Counted from the first letter of the stretch, positions 7,347 to 14,743 are shown. The stretch: 15,675 nucleotides of DNA from an uncultured Sphingomonadales bacterium (GCA_937898535.1 CALDKP010000335.1:1-15675), one strand, 5' to 3'. Notes: a model not told the origin generated them from the sequence alone. Made by a program: numbers and translations.

Positions 7347-8005
7347 TCACCCCTCAGCGCCAGAATGTTGGCCGCATATTGGCCCGCGCCACCCTTGAAG
7401 GTCGCGGTTCCAGCAACCAACGTGTCCGCCCCTGCCGAAATCGCCAGTGGCGCCGTTTGCGTTGTGATACCGCCGTCAACTTCCAACCGGATATCGCGGC
7501 CTGTTTTGTCGATCATCTTGCGAATGGCTTCAATTTTGCGCAGCTGGCTTGAAATGAAGCTCTGGCCACCAAAACCGGGGTTGACGCTCATCACCAACAC
7601 AAGGTCGATCTCGTCGATCAGATAATCCAGCATTTTGGCCGGCGTGTGCGGATTGAGAACGATACCCGCCATTTTACCCAGCGACTTGATCAACTGCACG
7701 GTGCGATGCGGATGCGGGCCGGCTTCGGGATGGAATGAAATAATATCCGCGCCAGCCTCTGCAAAATCCTGCACATATTGGTCGACGGGTGAAATCATCA
7801 AATGCACATCGAACGGCTTTGCGCTGTGTGGGCGAAGCGCCTTTACGACAGCAGGGCCGATGGTGATGTTGGGTACAAAATGTCCGTCCATGACATCGAC
7901 ATGAATCCAGTCACATCCGGCGGCATCAATGGCCCGCACTTCTTCTCCCAATCGGGCAAAGTCGGCGGACAAAATCGATGGCGCAATACGGACAGGGCTG
8001 GTCAT
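7343..8005 (-). CDS. rpe: Ribulose-phosphate 3-epimerase
   Basis: Rpe interconverts D-ribulose 5-phosphate and D-xylulose 5-phosphate in the pentose phosphate pathway. It is a 220-residue cytoplasmic TIM barrel, the normal length. The metal and catalytic residues match the family: His35 and Asp37 in HVDVMDGHFVPN, His68 in DVHLM, and Asp177 in LEVDGG. The phosphate-binding VNPGFGGQ loop is at 141-148, and SILSADF is at 10-16. The start ATG is supported by homology; no strong Shine-Dalgarno sequence precedes it. The stop overlaps the ATG of the heparinase-like gene (ATGA). Supply of pentose phosphate for purine synthesis is a plausible reason for its link to purH, but that is inference. Confidence 0.97.
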   Translation of the reverse strand: MTSPVRIAPSILSADFARLGEEVRAIDAAGCDWIHVDVMDGHFVPNITIGPAVVKALRPHSAKPFDVHLMISPVDQYVQDFAEAGADIISFHPEAGPHPHRTVQLIKSLGKMAGIVLNPHTPAKMLDYLIDEIDLVLVMSVNPGFGGQSFISSQLRKIEAIRKMIDKTGRDIRLEVDGGITTQTAPLAISAGADTLVAGTATFKGGAGQYAANILALRGE

Positions 8006-8065
8006 ATATTGCGTTTAGACGCTGGACTGCGCATCGGCAAGCGAGCGGACAGCGTTATACACAGC

Positions 8066-8596
8066 TTATCGCACGCGTTGGAGCGGCTCACGGCGGTAAA
8101 CGAACAGGTCACCGATGACATCATGTGACTCCGCAAATTTGGTGAAGCCAAGCTTCGCGGCGACATTATGGGAAGCTGCGTTGCCGCGGTCGATGATGCA
8201 GCGGATTTCGCCCAAATTCGTTGCATCTGCCCAGCCAAATATGGCGGTCATCGTCTCGGTCGCATAACCCTTGCCCCAGGCATCGGGCGTAAACGCCCAG
8301 CCAGCTTCCGGAAAGCCATCAAGATCGCTGATGCCGCGTTCAAATTGCGCCAGCCCGCCATTGCCGACAAAACGTCCGCTCTCGCGTTCGACAAAGGCCC
8401 AATAGCCATAGCCGAACAGCGACCACATGCCGATGCCCTGAAGCATTTTCATCCAGCTTGTATTGCGGCTGCGGGGCTCGCCGCCAATAAACGCGGTCAT
8501 GCGCGGGTCAGCCCAAGCCGCAGCATAATCTTCCCAATGCGCACGCGTCATGGGTTCGATGGAGAGGCGTTCGGTCGTGAGTGTTGGCGCTATCAA
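8066..8596 (-). CDS. GNAT-family N-acetyltransferase (RimJ/RimL-like)
   Basis: This 176-residue protein has the GNAT fold: the N-terminal LTTERLSIEPM strand typical of RimJ/RimL-type enzymes, the beta strand YWAFVERESGRFVGNGGL (65-82), the acetyl-CoA pyrophosphate loop PDAWGKGYATE (104-114), and NAASHNVAAKLGF (139-151) near the C-terminus. It should transfer acetyl from acetyl-CoA to a protein N-terminus or small amine; the substrate cannot be told. The start is TTG at 8596, supported by a strong GGAGGGG at 8609-8603. It lies between rsmB and rpe, separated from rsmB by a large palindromic element and from rpe by 60 bases. I regard it as an addition to an otherwise conserved cluster, which is an inference. 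Confidence 0.88.
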   Translation of the reverse strand: MIAPTLTTERLSIEPMTRAHWEDYAAAWADPRMTAFIGGEPRSRNTSWMKMLQGIGMWSLFGYGYWAFVERESGRFVGNGGLAQFERGISDLDGFPEAGWAFTPDAWGKGYATETMTAIFGWADATNLGEIRCIIDRGNAASHNVAAKLGFTKFAESHDVIGDLFVYRREPLQRVR

Positions 8597-8602
8597 TGTC
8601 TT

Positions 8603-8609
8603 CCCCTCC
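8603..8609 (-). promoter_or_regulatory. Ribosome binding site deciding the TTG start of the GNAT gene
   Basis: Read on the minus strand this is GGAGGGG, with about 6 bases between its end and the TTG at 8596-8594. It is one of the clearest Shine-Dalgarno matches in the window and fixes the non-ATG start. No in-frame ATG precedes the conserved LTTERL segment. Confidence 0.7.
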
Positions 8610-8616
8610 GATCATA

Positions 8617-8732
8617 CCGCAGCCCTGAGCAGCATCCGCTTAGCGGGTGCGTCCGTCGAAGGGCGCTTTGCAAACGATAGCCGCCCTTCGACTTTTCGCC
8701 AGCGCGTACGCGCTGACGGCTCAGGGCTTCGG
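8617..8732. repeat. Composite palindrome (REP/BIME-like, four-armed)
   Basis: The outer arms CCGCAGCCCTGAGC (8617-8630) and GCTCAGGGCTTCGG (8719-8732) are inverted repeats with one mismatch. Inside lie three more stems: GCATCCGC/GCGGGTGC (8632-8639, 8643-8650; loop TTA, one G-T pair), GTCGAAGGGCG/CGCCCTTCGAC (8655-8665, 8682-8692; 16-base loop), and a hairpin at 8697-8718 centred on the perfect palindrome AGCGCGTACGCGCT (8701-8714). The whole can fold into a cross. It fills the gap between the rsmB stop (8746) and the GNAT Shine-Dalgarno sequence. The CCCTGAGC and GTCGAAGG cores resemble repeats dispersed in sphingomonad genomes. In the minus-strand mRNA it would sit between two genes, where it could protect or attenuate the transcript. 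Confidence 0.8.
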
Positions 8733-8745
8733 TGTTTTTTGTACC

Positions 8746-10014
8746 TTAACCAGCCCGCAAGAACCGCGCCACGAAAAATCCGTCAAGGCCGCCCTGATCG
8801 GCAAGCATTGGGGGCATGGTGCGGACATGGCCGTGCGTATTGGCAACGACGCCTGCGGGCAATTCGTCCGCGGTCGCCGCCAAAGTTTTATATTCCGGCT
8901 GCCGCGCAAGAAACGCCTCTGCCTGCGCCTCGCCCTCATGCGGTTCAAGTGAACAGGTCGCAAAAACCAGCGTGCCGCCGGGCTTCACCCACTGCGCCGC
9001 CCGGTCAAGCATGGCGCTTTGGATCGCCGCCAGATTGTTGATGGCTTTCAGATCAATGCGTTGCAGCACATCGGGGTGACGCCGCATCGTGCCCGTCGCA
9101 CTGCACGGCGCATCCAGCAATATGGCATCAAACAATTGCGCCGGTTTCCATTCCATGACGTCGGCATTCACGCGCTCAGCATTTAATTGCGTGCGTTCCA
9201 GATTGGCCATTAGACGGTCCATGCGCCGGGCACTGTTATCCAGCGCGGTGACGGTAAAGCCAGCGGCCGAAAGCTGCATGGTCTTGCCGCCGGGGGCGGC
9301 ACATAAATCGAGCGCCCTTTTGCCCTGCCCATCACCCAACAGACGCGCCGGAAGGCTGGCAGCAAGATCCTGCACCCACCATGCGCCTTCGTCATAGCCA
9401 TCCAACACTTCGATGGCGGTCCCGCGCGGTAAGCGGACATGACCGGGCATCAAACTGACACCGCCCAGCCGTTCCGCCCATGCGTCGGTGGCCGTCGCAT
9501 CGCGCAAGGCAAGATCAAGCGGCGGCGGTTCTGACAATGCGGCCTGCGCGCCTGCAATCATCTCGTCACCCCATACCGGATGCCAGCGCATCATCACTGC
9601 CTCTGGCAGCGACGGCAGATCGGGCAGCGTGGCTTCGCCGCGCAAGAGTGACCCCAACACGCCATGCACCAGCCGCCGTGGTCCGCCATCAACCAGCGGC
9701 AGCGCGGTCGCAATCGCGGCATGGGCCGGTGTGCCCAGCCGCAATATTTGCGCCAGCGCCAGCCGCAATACCATGCGTGCCTTGGCATCATCCGGCAGCG
9801 GTTGTTTGGTTTTGCTGTCAATCAACTGGTCCAGATCAACCGACCAACGCAGCGTTTCTTGCGCAATGGCGATGGCGAGCGCGCGATCCGGCGGCGAGAG
9901 CCCATTGGTCGCATTTGCCGTCGCCTGATCCATCGGCGTGCCCATGCGCATGACGGTATCAAGCAGCCGCAATGCGGCGCGGCGGGTCGGAAGTCCGGAA
10001 ATTTCTTCAGTCAT
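8746..10014 (-). CDS. rsmB: 16S rRNA m5C methyltransferase RsmB (Sun family)
   Basis: RsmB methylates C5 of a cytosine (C967 in E. coli) in 16S rRNA using SAM. The 422-residue product has an N-terminal NusB-like helical domain (about 1-135, starting TRRAALRLLDTV) and a C-terminal Rossmann methyltransferase domain. Visible motifs are SAM loop LCAAPGGKTMQL (237-248), LLDAPCSATGTMRRHPD (299-315) with Cys304, and FATCSLEPHEGE (351-362) with the catalytic Cys354; the two-cysteine arrangement is diagnostic of RNA m5C enzymes. I chose ATG 10014. A TTG at 10092 would add 26 residues that do not look family-like. The gene is divergent from the DUF1674 gene at 10152, and the 137-base gap probably holds both promoters. 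It heads the minus-strand run toward purH. Confidence 0.93.
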   Translation of the reverse strand: MTEEISGLPTRRAALRLLDTVMRMGTPMDQATANATNGLSPPDRALAIAIAQETLRWSVDLDQLIDSKTKQPLPDDAKARMVLRLALAQILRLGTPAHAAIATALPLVDGGPRRLVHGVLGSLLRGEATLPDLPSLPEAVMMRWHPVWGDEMIAGAQAALSEPPPLDLALRDATATDAWAERLGGVSLMPGHVRLPRGTAIEVLDGYDEGAWWVQDLAASLPARLLGDGQGKRALDLCAAPGGKTMQLSAAGFTVTALDNSARRMDRLMANLERTQLNAERVNADVMEWKPAQLFDAILLDAPCSATGTMRRHPDVLQRIDLKAINNLAAIQSAMLDRAAQWVKPGGTLVFATCSLEPHEGEAQAEAFLARQPEYKTLAATADELPAGVVANTHGHVRTMPPMLADQGGLDGFFVARFLRAG

Positions 10015-10151
10015 GCACAGCGCACTAGGCGTCTGCGCCAAACAAGGGAAGAGCGGTTCGATGTCACGCCATAGCCAAGCTTCACCTTGCAAACAGGCCT
10101 GTCTACTCCGATGTAGGGGTTAACCGAACGCGCTTTCGAAGGAGAAGCTTC

Positions 10152-10316
10152 ATGGGCACGCGCCCTTCACATGTCAAAGCACCCGATTATTTGTCGAAAA
10201 GCCCGCCTGTGCCGGCACCGAAAAAGGTTGATCGCGAGCCAGAGCCAGATGCGGAAAGACTGGACCCCGTGCGCTATGGCGATTGGGAATTGAAGGGCGT
10301 GGCGGTAGATTTTTAA
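10152..10316 (+). CDS. DUF1674 protein, succinate dehydrogenase assembly factor 4-like
   Basis: This 54-residue gene is short but convincing. The C-terminus reads DPVRYGDWELKGVAVDF, the conserved end of DUF1674/SdhAF4 proteins (typically P-RYGDWE-KGR--DF). The N-terminal half is proline- and charge-rich and probably flexible. Mitochondrial SDHAF4 binds the flavinylated SdhA subunit during complex II assembly; the bacterial members are presumed to do similarly in the cytoplasm. The ATG has an excellent AAGGAG at 10139-10144. Divergence from rsmB is an arrangement I associate with alphaproteobacteria. The last residue before the stop is Phe, as in the family. The stop overlaps a perfect palindrome. 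Confidence 0.88.
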   Translation: MGTRPSHVKAPDYLSKSPPVPAPKKVDREPEPDAERLDPVRYGDWELKGVAVDF

Positions 10317-10326
10317 CGAGCTCGTT
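10315..10326. repeat. Perfect 12-base palindrome AACGAGCTCGTT
   Basis: The palindrome overlaps the DUF1674 stop codon and lies 66 bases before the ATP-grasp start, in the only gap upstream of the Anbu gene group. It has no loop and no T-run directly after it, so it is a poor terminator. It could be a dimeric regulator site or chance. Confidence 0.3.
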
Positions 10327-10392
10327 GCCCAAAATTTGTGCAACTGCGAAGTAACTTGTTTTCTGCATTTTTTTTAGGCAGATACTGAAGCA

Positions 10393-11823
10393 ATGGTATC
10401 AAAACCGCCCTGCTTTGACGAAATGCTGAAAGAGGATGGTTCGCCACGCGCCGCGTATGCAGCCTACCATAAATGGTTTGCCGAGCAGGACAGCACCCAT
10501 CTGAAACAAAAGGCGCGCGATGCGGAGGAGTTCTTCCGACGCACCGGCATTACCTTTGCCGTCTATGGCGAAGATGAAGCCGAAGAGCGCCTGATACCCT
10601 TTGATATCATCCCGCGTATCGTCACATCCCGCGAATGGACAAAATTATCACGCGGCATTGAACAACGCGTGCGCGCGATCAACGCATTCCTTCAGGATAT
10701 TTACCACCGCCAAGAAATCGTGCGTGCTGGCCGCTTGCCGGTTGAGCTGCTGGAAAAGAACGACGCCTTTGTAAGCCAGATGATTGGCTTCACGCCGCCC
10801 GGCGGGGTGTACACGCATATTGTCGGCATTGATCTTGTCCGCACCGGACCTGATGATTTTGTCGTGCTTGAGGATAATGCACGCACGCCGTCGGGCGTTT
10901 CATACATGCTCGAAAATCGCGAAACGATGATGAACATGTTCCCCGAACTGTTCAGCAATATTCGCGTCCGCAACGTGAGCGATTATCCCAAAAACTTGCG
11001 CGCCTCTTTAAGCCGCGTGGCACCCCCGGCGTGCAAGGGCGATCCCGTGGTCGCGGTCCTGACGCCCGGCATCCACAACAGCGCCTATTTCGAGCATGCA
11101 TTTCTTGCGGACCAAATGGGTGCAGAACTTGTCGAAGGGCAAGACATACGGATTGTCGACGGCAGGGTCGCGATGCGCACCACGCAGGGCTATCAACCCA
11201 TTGACGTCCTCTACCGCCGCCTCGACGATGATTATCTCGACCCGCTGATTTTCCGGCCCGATTCCGTGCTCGGTATTCCCGGCATCTTTGACCTGTATCG
11301 CGCAGGGCGGATCACGATCGCAAACGCTCCGGGTACGGGCATTGCCGACGACAAAGCCATTTACAGCTACATGCCCGACATCGTCGAATTCTACACCGGC
11401 GAAAAACCAATATTAAAGAACGTTGATACGTGGCGCTGTTCGGAAAAAGACTCTTTGGCCTATGTCCTTGAACATTTGCCGGAACTCGTCGTCAAAGAAG
11501 TACATGGTTCAGGCGGCTACGGAATGCTGGTCGGTCCAGCCGCAAGCAAGCGCGAACTGGCCGACTTCCGCGCCAAGCTTATCGCCAAACCCGCGAACTA
11601 CATCGCGCAGCCGACCTTGGCGTTATCCACCATTCCCGTCTTCGCCAACAGCGGCCTTGCCCCGCGCCATGTCGACTTGCGGCCGTTCGTGCTCGTTTCA
11701 CCTGACAAGATCGACATCACTCCAGGTGGCCTCACGCGGGTTGCGTTGCGCAAGGGATCGCTGGTCGTCAATTCAAGCCAAGGTGGCGGCACCAAAGACA
11801 GCTGGGTCATTGATGATGATTAA
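10393..11823 (+). CDS. Circularly permuted ATP-grasp ligase (type 2, DUF404/DUF407)
   Basis: The 476-residue protein belongs to the circularly permuted ATP-grasp family (COG2308), whose members are predicted to form peptide or amide bonds through an acyl-phosphate. Conserved blocks visible are FDEML (8-12) near the start, PPGGVYTHIVGIDLVR (135-150), VVLEDNARTPSGVSYM (157-172) with Glu160/Asp161/Asn162 suited to Mg-ATP binding, the Gly-rich nucleotide loop KEVHGSGGYGMLVG (368-381), RHVDLRPFV (425-433), GGLTRVAL (445-452) and the C-terminal SSQGGGTKDSWV (461-472). The length is typical. The ATG lacks a strong Shine-Dalgarno sequence. It is the first of four tightly spaced genes (alpha-E, transglutaminase, Anbu) known to co-occur. 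The ligase substrate is not known. Confidence 0.94.
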   Translation: MVSKPPCFDEMLKEDGSPRAAYAAYHKWFAEQDSTHLKQKARDAEEFFRRTGITFAVYGEDEAEERLIPFDIIPRIVTSREWTKLSRGIEQRVRAINAFLQDIYHRQEIVRAGRLPVELLEKNDAFVSQMIGFTPPGGVYTHIVGIDLVRTGPDDFVVLEDNARTPSGVSYMLENRETMMNMFPELFSNIRVRNVSDYPKNLRASLSRVAPPACKGDPVVAVLTPGIHNSAYFEHAFLADQMGAELVEGQDIRIVDGRVAMRTTQGYQPIDVLYRRLDDDYLDPLIFRPDSVLGIPGIFDLYRAGRITIANAPGTGIADDKAIYSYMPDIVEFYTGEKPILKNVDTWRCSEKDSLAYVLEHLPELVVKEVHGSGGYGMLVGPAASKRELADFRAKLIAKPANYIAQPTLALSTIPVFANSGLAPRHVDLRPFVLVSPDKIDITPGGLTRVALRKGSLVVNSSQGGGTKDSWVIDDD

Positions 11824-11826
11824 TCC

Positions 11827-12768
11827 ATGCTAGGCAAAACCGCATCCGGCATATTCTGGCTTTTCCGCTATCTTGAGCGTGCGGAGAATATTGCGCGGCT
11901 TATTGAAACGGGCCACCGCTTTACGCTGACCCGCAACAGCGGTCGTCAGGACGAATGGCGCTCCATACTCGCCGCGCTTGGCATGGATGCTGCCTACCGC
12001 GCCACGCATCAGGATTACAACGCCGCGCAGGTCGTGGACTATCTGCTCCGTGATAAGCGGAACGCTGGAAACTTACGCAACCTGATTGATAGCACGCGGA
12101 AAAATGCGCGGACAACGCGGACCGCCATTACCCGCGAATTGTGGGAGGCGGTCAATGAATGCTGGATCAGCGTCAATGATGCGCTGAAACGCCAAGTGCG
12201 CGAGGCCGATCTGCCAGCGACCATCGACCTGATTGAACGGCAAACCGCGATGGTGCGTGGCGCGCTTGAAAACACCATGCTGCGCAATGATGGGTATAAT
12301 TTCAGCCGCGTCGGCAACTTCATTGAACGCGCGGACAGCATGGCGCGGCTGCTTGACGTCAAATATTATGTGCTGCTGCCGTCGGTGTCTTTTGTCGGAT
12401 CGTCGCTCGACAATATCCAGTGGGAAACCATCCTGCGGTCGACTTCCGCCTATAGCGCCTATCGCTGGCTGTACCCCGGAAGGGCGAGTGCGTTGGGCAT
12501 TGCAGAGTTCCTGATTTTAGACCGCCGGTTTCCGCGCAGTCTTGCCTTTTGCTATGGCAAATTGACCGACAATCTGCGGCATTTGGCGATGTCCTATGGC
12601 GCGCAGTCCGAAAGCCTTGCGGAGGCCGAACGTATTTACGCAAGATTTGCGTCGCGAACTGCGGCGTCCATTCTGGAAGACGGGCTGCACGAATTCCTCA
12701 TCGAATTCCTGAGCCAAAACCGGAACCTCGCAAGCTTGGTCGAACAAGAATATAGGTTCAACAGCTGA
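11827..12768 (+). CDS. Alpha-E domain protein (DUF403)
   Basis: This is a 313-residue, predominantly helical protein of the alpha-E family (COG2307). Typical signatures are the start GKTASGIFWLFRYLERAENIARL-like segment (3-24, containing the family's RYLERAEN), FSRVGNFIERADSMARLLDVKYY (about 159-181), and the C-terminal helices rich in Glu and Arg. No signal peptide or membrane helix is visible. The family is almost always encoded next to the circularly permuted ATP-grasp ligase and is thought to act with it, perhaps as a partner or a second catalytic component; the biochemical function is unproven. The ATG follows the ligase stop by 3 bases and the stop overlaps the next ATG by one base (TGATG), so expression is coupled. 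Confidence 0.93.
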   Translation: MLGKTASGIFWLFRYLERAENIARLIETGHRFTLTRNSGRQDEWRSILAALGMDAAYRATHQDYNAAQVVDYLLRDKRNAGNLRNLIDSTRKNARTTRTAITRELWEAVNECWISVNDALKRQVREADLPATIDLIERQTAMVRGALENTMLRNDGYNFSRVGNFIERADSMARLLDVKYYVLLPSVSFVGSSLDNIQWETILRSTSAYSAYRWLYPGRASALGIAEFLILDRRFPRSLAFCYGKLTDNLRHLAMSYGAQSESLAEAERIYARFASRTAASILEDGLHEFLIEFLSQNRNLASLVEQEYRFNS

Positions 12769-13568
12769 TGCTTTTGTCGATCCAGCACACCACCGAATAT
12801 CAATTCGACCAACCCGTCCGTTACGCGTTGCAACGCCTGATGTTGCGTCCAAAAAGCGGTGCGGGACAGACGATTATCGATTGGCAACTGCACGTGGACG
12901 GCGGTACAATTGAGGCCGAGCATGATGATCCGCACAATAACCACATCACGCTGATTTCGATTGAAGAAGGCCGAACCGCGATTACGATCAGCTGCCATGG
13001 TCAGGTCGAAACCGCCGACAATCACGGCATATTGGGCCGGCATCGCAGCCATGTCCCCTTATGGGCGTACAGCCGCCCCACCCGCTTAACGGCATCGGGT
13101 CGCGGGGTTCAGAAATTGTTGGCGGGAATTGACCGGTCCGCGCCTGATAAAATTGTTATGCTGCATGAACTGTCGGCGCATATTCTGTCGACCGTTGAAT
13201 ATCGCACAGGCGCAACGGGCGTTGATACCAATGCCGAACAAGCCATTACCGCCGGTGCAGGGGTGTGTCAGGACCATGCCCATATCTTCATCGCCGCCTG
13301 TCGTTCGATCGGCATTCCGGCGCGTTATGTCTCGGGCTATTTAATGATGGATGGCCATATAGAACAGACCGCCAGCCATGCCTGGGCCGAAGCCCATCTG
13401 GATGGCCTTGGCTGGGTTGGCTTTGATATCTCCAACGGGATCAGCCCCGATGGCCGTTATGTTCGGGTCGCTACCGGCTTTGATTATCGCGATGCCGCCC
13501 CCATTTCCGGCATGTCATTCGGCGCGCGCGACAAGAGTATGGTTGTATCCTTGCGTGTCGAACAGTAG
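12768..13568 (+). CDS. Transglutaminase-like cysteine protease
   Basis: The 266-residue protein (COG1305 type) carries the bacterial transglutaminase N-terminal beta domain (about 1-80, starting LSIQHTTEYQFDQPV) and a papain-like transglutaminase core. The catalytic triad can be placed as Cys167 in GAGVCQDHAH, His204 in SHAWAEAHL and Asp220 in GWVGFDISNG. The segment RSIGIPARYVSGYL (179-192) is characteristic. Bacterial members are mostly predicted peptidases or amide-transfer enzymes. No signal peptide is seen, suggesting cytoplasmic action with its neighbours. It starts on the stop codon of the alpha-E gene (TGATG) and precedes anbu by 36 bases. In this context it is predicted to process a peptide substrate or product made by the ATP-grasp ligase. 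Confidence 0.93.
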   Translation: MLLSIQHTTEYQFDQPVRYALQRLMLRPKSGAGQTIIDWQLHVDGGTIEAEHDDPHNNHITLISIEEGRTAITISCHGQVETADNHGILGRHRSHVPLWAYSRPTRLTASGRGVQKLLAGIDRSAPDKIVMLHELSAHILSTVEYRTGATGVDTNAEQAITAGAGVCQDHAHIFIAACRSIGIPARYVSGYLMMDGHIEQTASHAWAEAHLDGLGWVGFDISNGISPDGRYVRVATGFDYRDAAPISGMSFGARDKSMVVSLRVEQ

Positions 13569-13604
13569 GAATCTCGAAACAAGGCGGGGGCCAACGGTAC
13601 AAGA

Positions 13605-14351
13605 ATGACATATTGCGTGGGAATGTTACTCGACAAGGGCATGGCGTTCATGTCCGATACGCGCACAAATTCCGGCGTCGACAATATCTCGACGTTCCGC
13701 AAAATGTTCAGCTGGTCGGTTCCCGGTGAGCGGCACATCACGATGATGACGGCGGGTAACCTCGCCACGACACAGGCATTGATCAGCCAACTCGAAGAAC
13801 GGACCAAAGCCCCCAATGACCGCAAGCCATCTATCTTGGCTGCACCCACGATGTTTCAGGTGGCTAACATCGTCGGCGCAACGTTGCGTGACACAATATC
13901 GGCGCGGGCGCTGACTGGCCCCACTGCCGCCAGCCCGGCCCCCAATTTCAACGCAAGCGTCATTTTGGGTGGGCAGATCAAGGGCATGGCGCCACGGCTT
14001 TACCTGATCTACCCCGAAGGCAATTTCATTGAGGCCAGCCCCGAAACGCCATTTTTCCAGATTGGCGAAACCAAATATGGCCGGCCGATTTTGGTGCGCG
14101 GATTTGAATCGCATATGTCCTTTGCCGACATCACCAAATTGCTGATGGTGTCGTTCGATTCCACGTTAAAGGCAAATCTGTCGGTCGGCATGCCGCTCGA
14201 TTTGATGCTGTATAAGAATGACGAATTTCAGGCATTCCACGAACGCCGCATCACGTCAGATGACCCCTATTTCGAGAATATATCCGACAGCTGGAGCACG
14301 GCCCTGCGCAATGCGTTCCATTCGCTGCCGGATTATGATTTGGACACCTGA
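13605..14351 (+). CDS. Anbu, proteasome-like N-terminal nucleophile peptidase
   Basis: The 248-residue protein is an Anbu/COG3484 proteasome beta-like subunit. The sequence opens MTYCVG, so removal of Met exposes Thr1, the expected nucleophile; Asp17 (SDTRTN) and Lys32 (FRKM) in mature numbering supply the remaining core active-site residues, and GNLATTQ (52-58) follows. No long propeptide is present, as usual for Anbu. Family members form open helical or ring-like assemblies in the cytoplasm; peptidase activity has been hard to show. The ATG is preceded by a weak AAGA, 36 bases after the transglutaminase stop, so it probably belongs to the same transcript. Its 3' end overlaps the convergent thioesterase gene by 19 bases. 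Confidence 0.95.
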   Translation: MTYCVGMLLDKGMAFMSDTRTNSGVDNISTFRKMFSWSVPGERHITMMTAGNLATTQALISQLEERTKAPNDRKPSILAAPTMFQVANIVGATLRDTISARALTGPTAASPAPNFNASVILGGQIKGMAPRLYLIYPEGNFIEASPETPFFQIGETKYGRPILVRGFESHMSFADITKLLMVSFDSTLKANLSVGMPLDLMLYKNDEFQAFHERRITSDDPYFENISDSWSTALRNAFHSLPDYDLDT

Positions 14352-14743
14352 CTAGCCATAAAAGGCGCCGACACCTCGGGCCGCACGCGTACCAATCGCC
14401 CGGTCGCCTTATCAATCATCGCCCAGGTCGTATTTGCCCGCACAATGACCTTGCCCGCGGCATCGACAAAATCCACCCGCCGGTCAAACTGCGCACCCTT
14501 TGGTTCGCTTTCGATCCAAGTATTGGCGGTAACGCTTTGCCCGGGTCCGACATTGCCGCGATAATCAATTTCGTGCCGGGTTACGACCCAGAAATAGGCG
14601 GCAATATGTTCCGGCGCGGCCACCGCCTGCCAATGCGATGTCGCCATATCCTGAATCCACCGCACCCAGACGGCGTTGTTGACATGACCGAGCTCGTCAA
14701 TATCATCCGGTTGCGCGGTAAATATGCGCGTGAAAGGGATCAC
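14333..14743 (-). CDS. Hotdog-fold acyl-CoA thioesterase (4HBT/YbgC-like)
   Basis: The 136-residue protein has the 4-hydroxybenzoyl-CoA thioesterase signature DIDELGHVNNAVWVRW (14-29), in which Asp16 matches the usual catalytic Asp and GHVNN is the conserved turn. HEIDYRGNV (57-65) is the central hotdog strand. It should hydrolyse an acyl-CoA thioester in the cytoplasm; the acyl substrate cannot be read. I chose GTG 14743 because it overlaps the oligopeptidase stop as GTGA, the same coupling seen at folB/SDR, and gives the family's normal length. An in-frame TTG at 14773 would add 10 residues. The 3' end runs 19 bases into the convergent anbu coding sequence. Confidence 0.85.
   Translation of the reverse strand: MIPFTRIFTAQPDDIDELGHVNNAVWVRWIQDMATSHWQAVAAPEHIAAYFWVVTRHEIDYRGNVGPGQSVTANTWIESEPKGAQFDRRVDFVDAAGKVIVRANTTWAMIDKATGRLVRVRPEVSAPFMASQVSKS

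Noticed and set aside
8735..8740. T6 run after the palindrome as an intrinsic terminator
   Set aside because: It would work only for plus-strand transcription, and no gene reads into it on that strand. For the minus-strand genes the run precedes the stem as A residues.
8550..9041. 163-residue plus-strand frame spanning the palindrome
   Set aside because: It runs across the inverted repeats and opposite rsmB; the product has no plausible domain.
10015..10092. TTG start adding 26 residues to RsmB
   Set aside because: The added stretch does not resemble the NusB-like N-terminus; the ATG at 10014 leads directly into the conserved domain.
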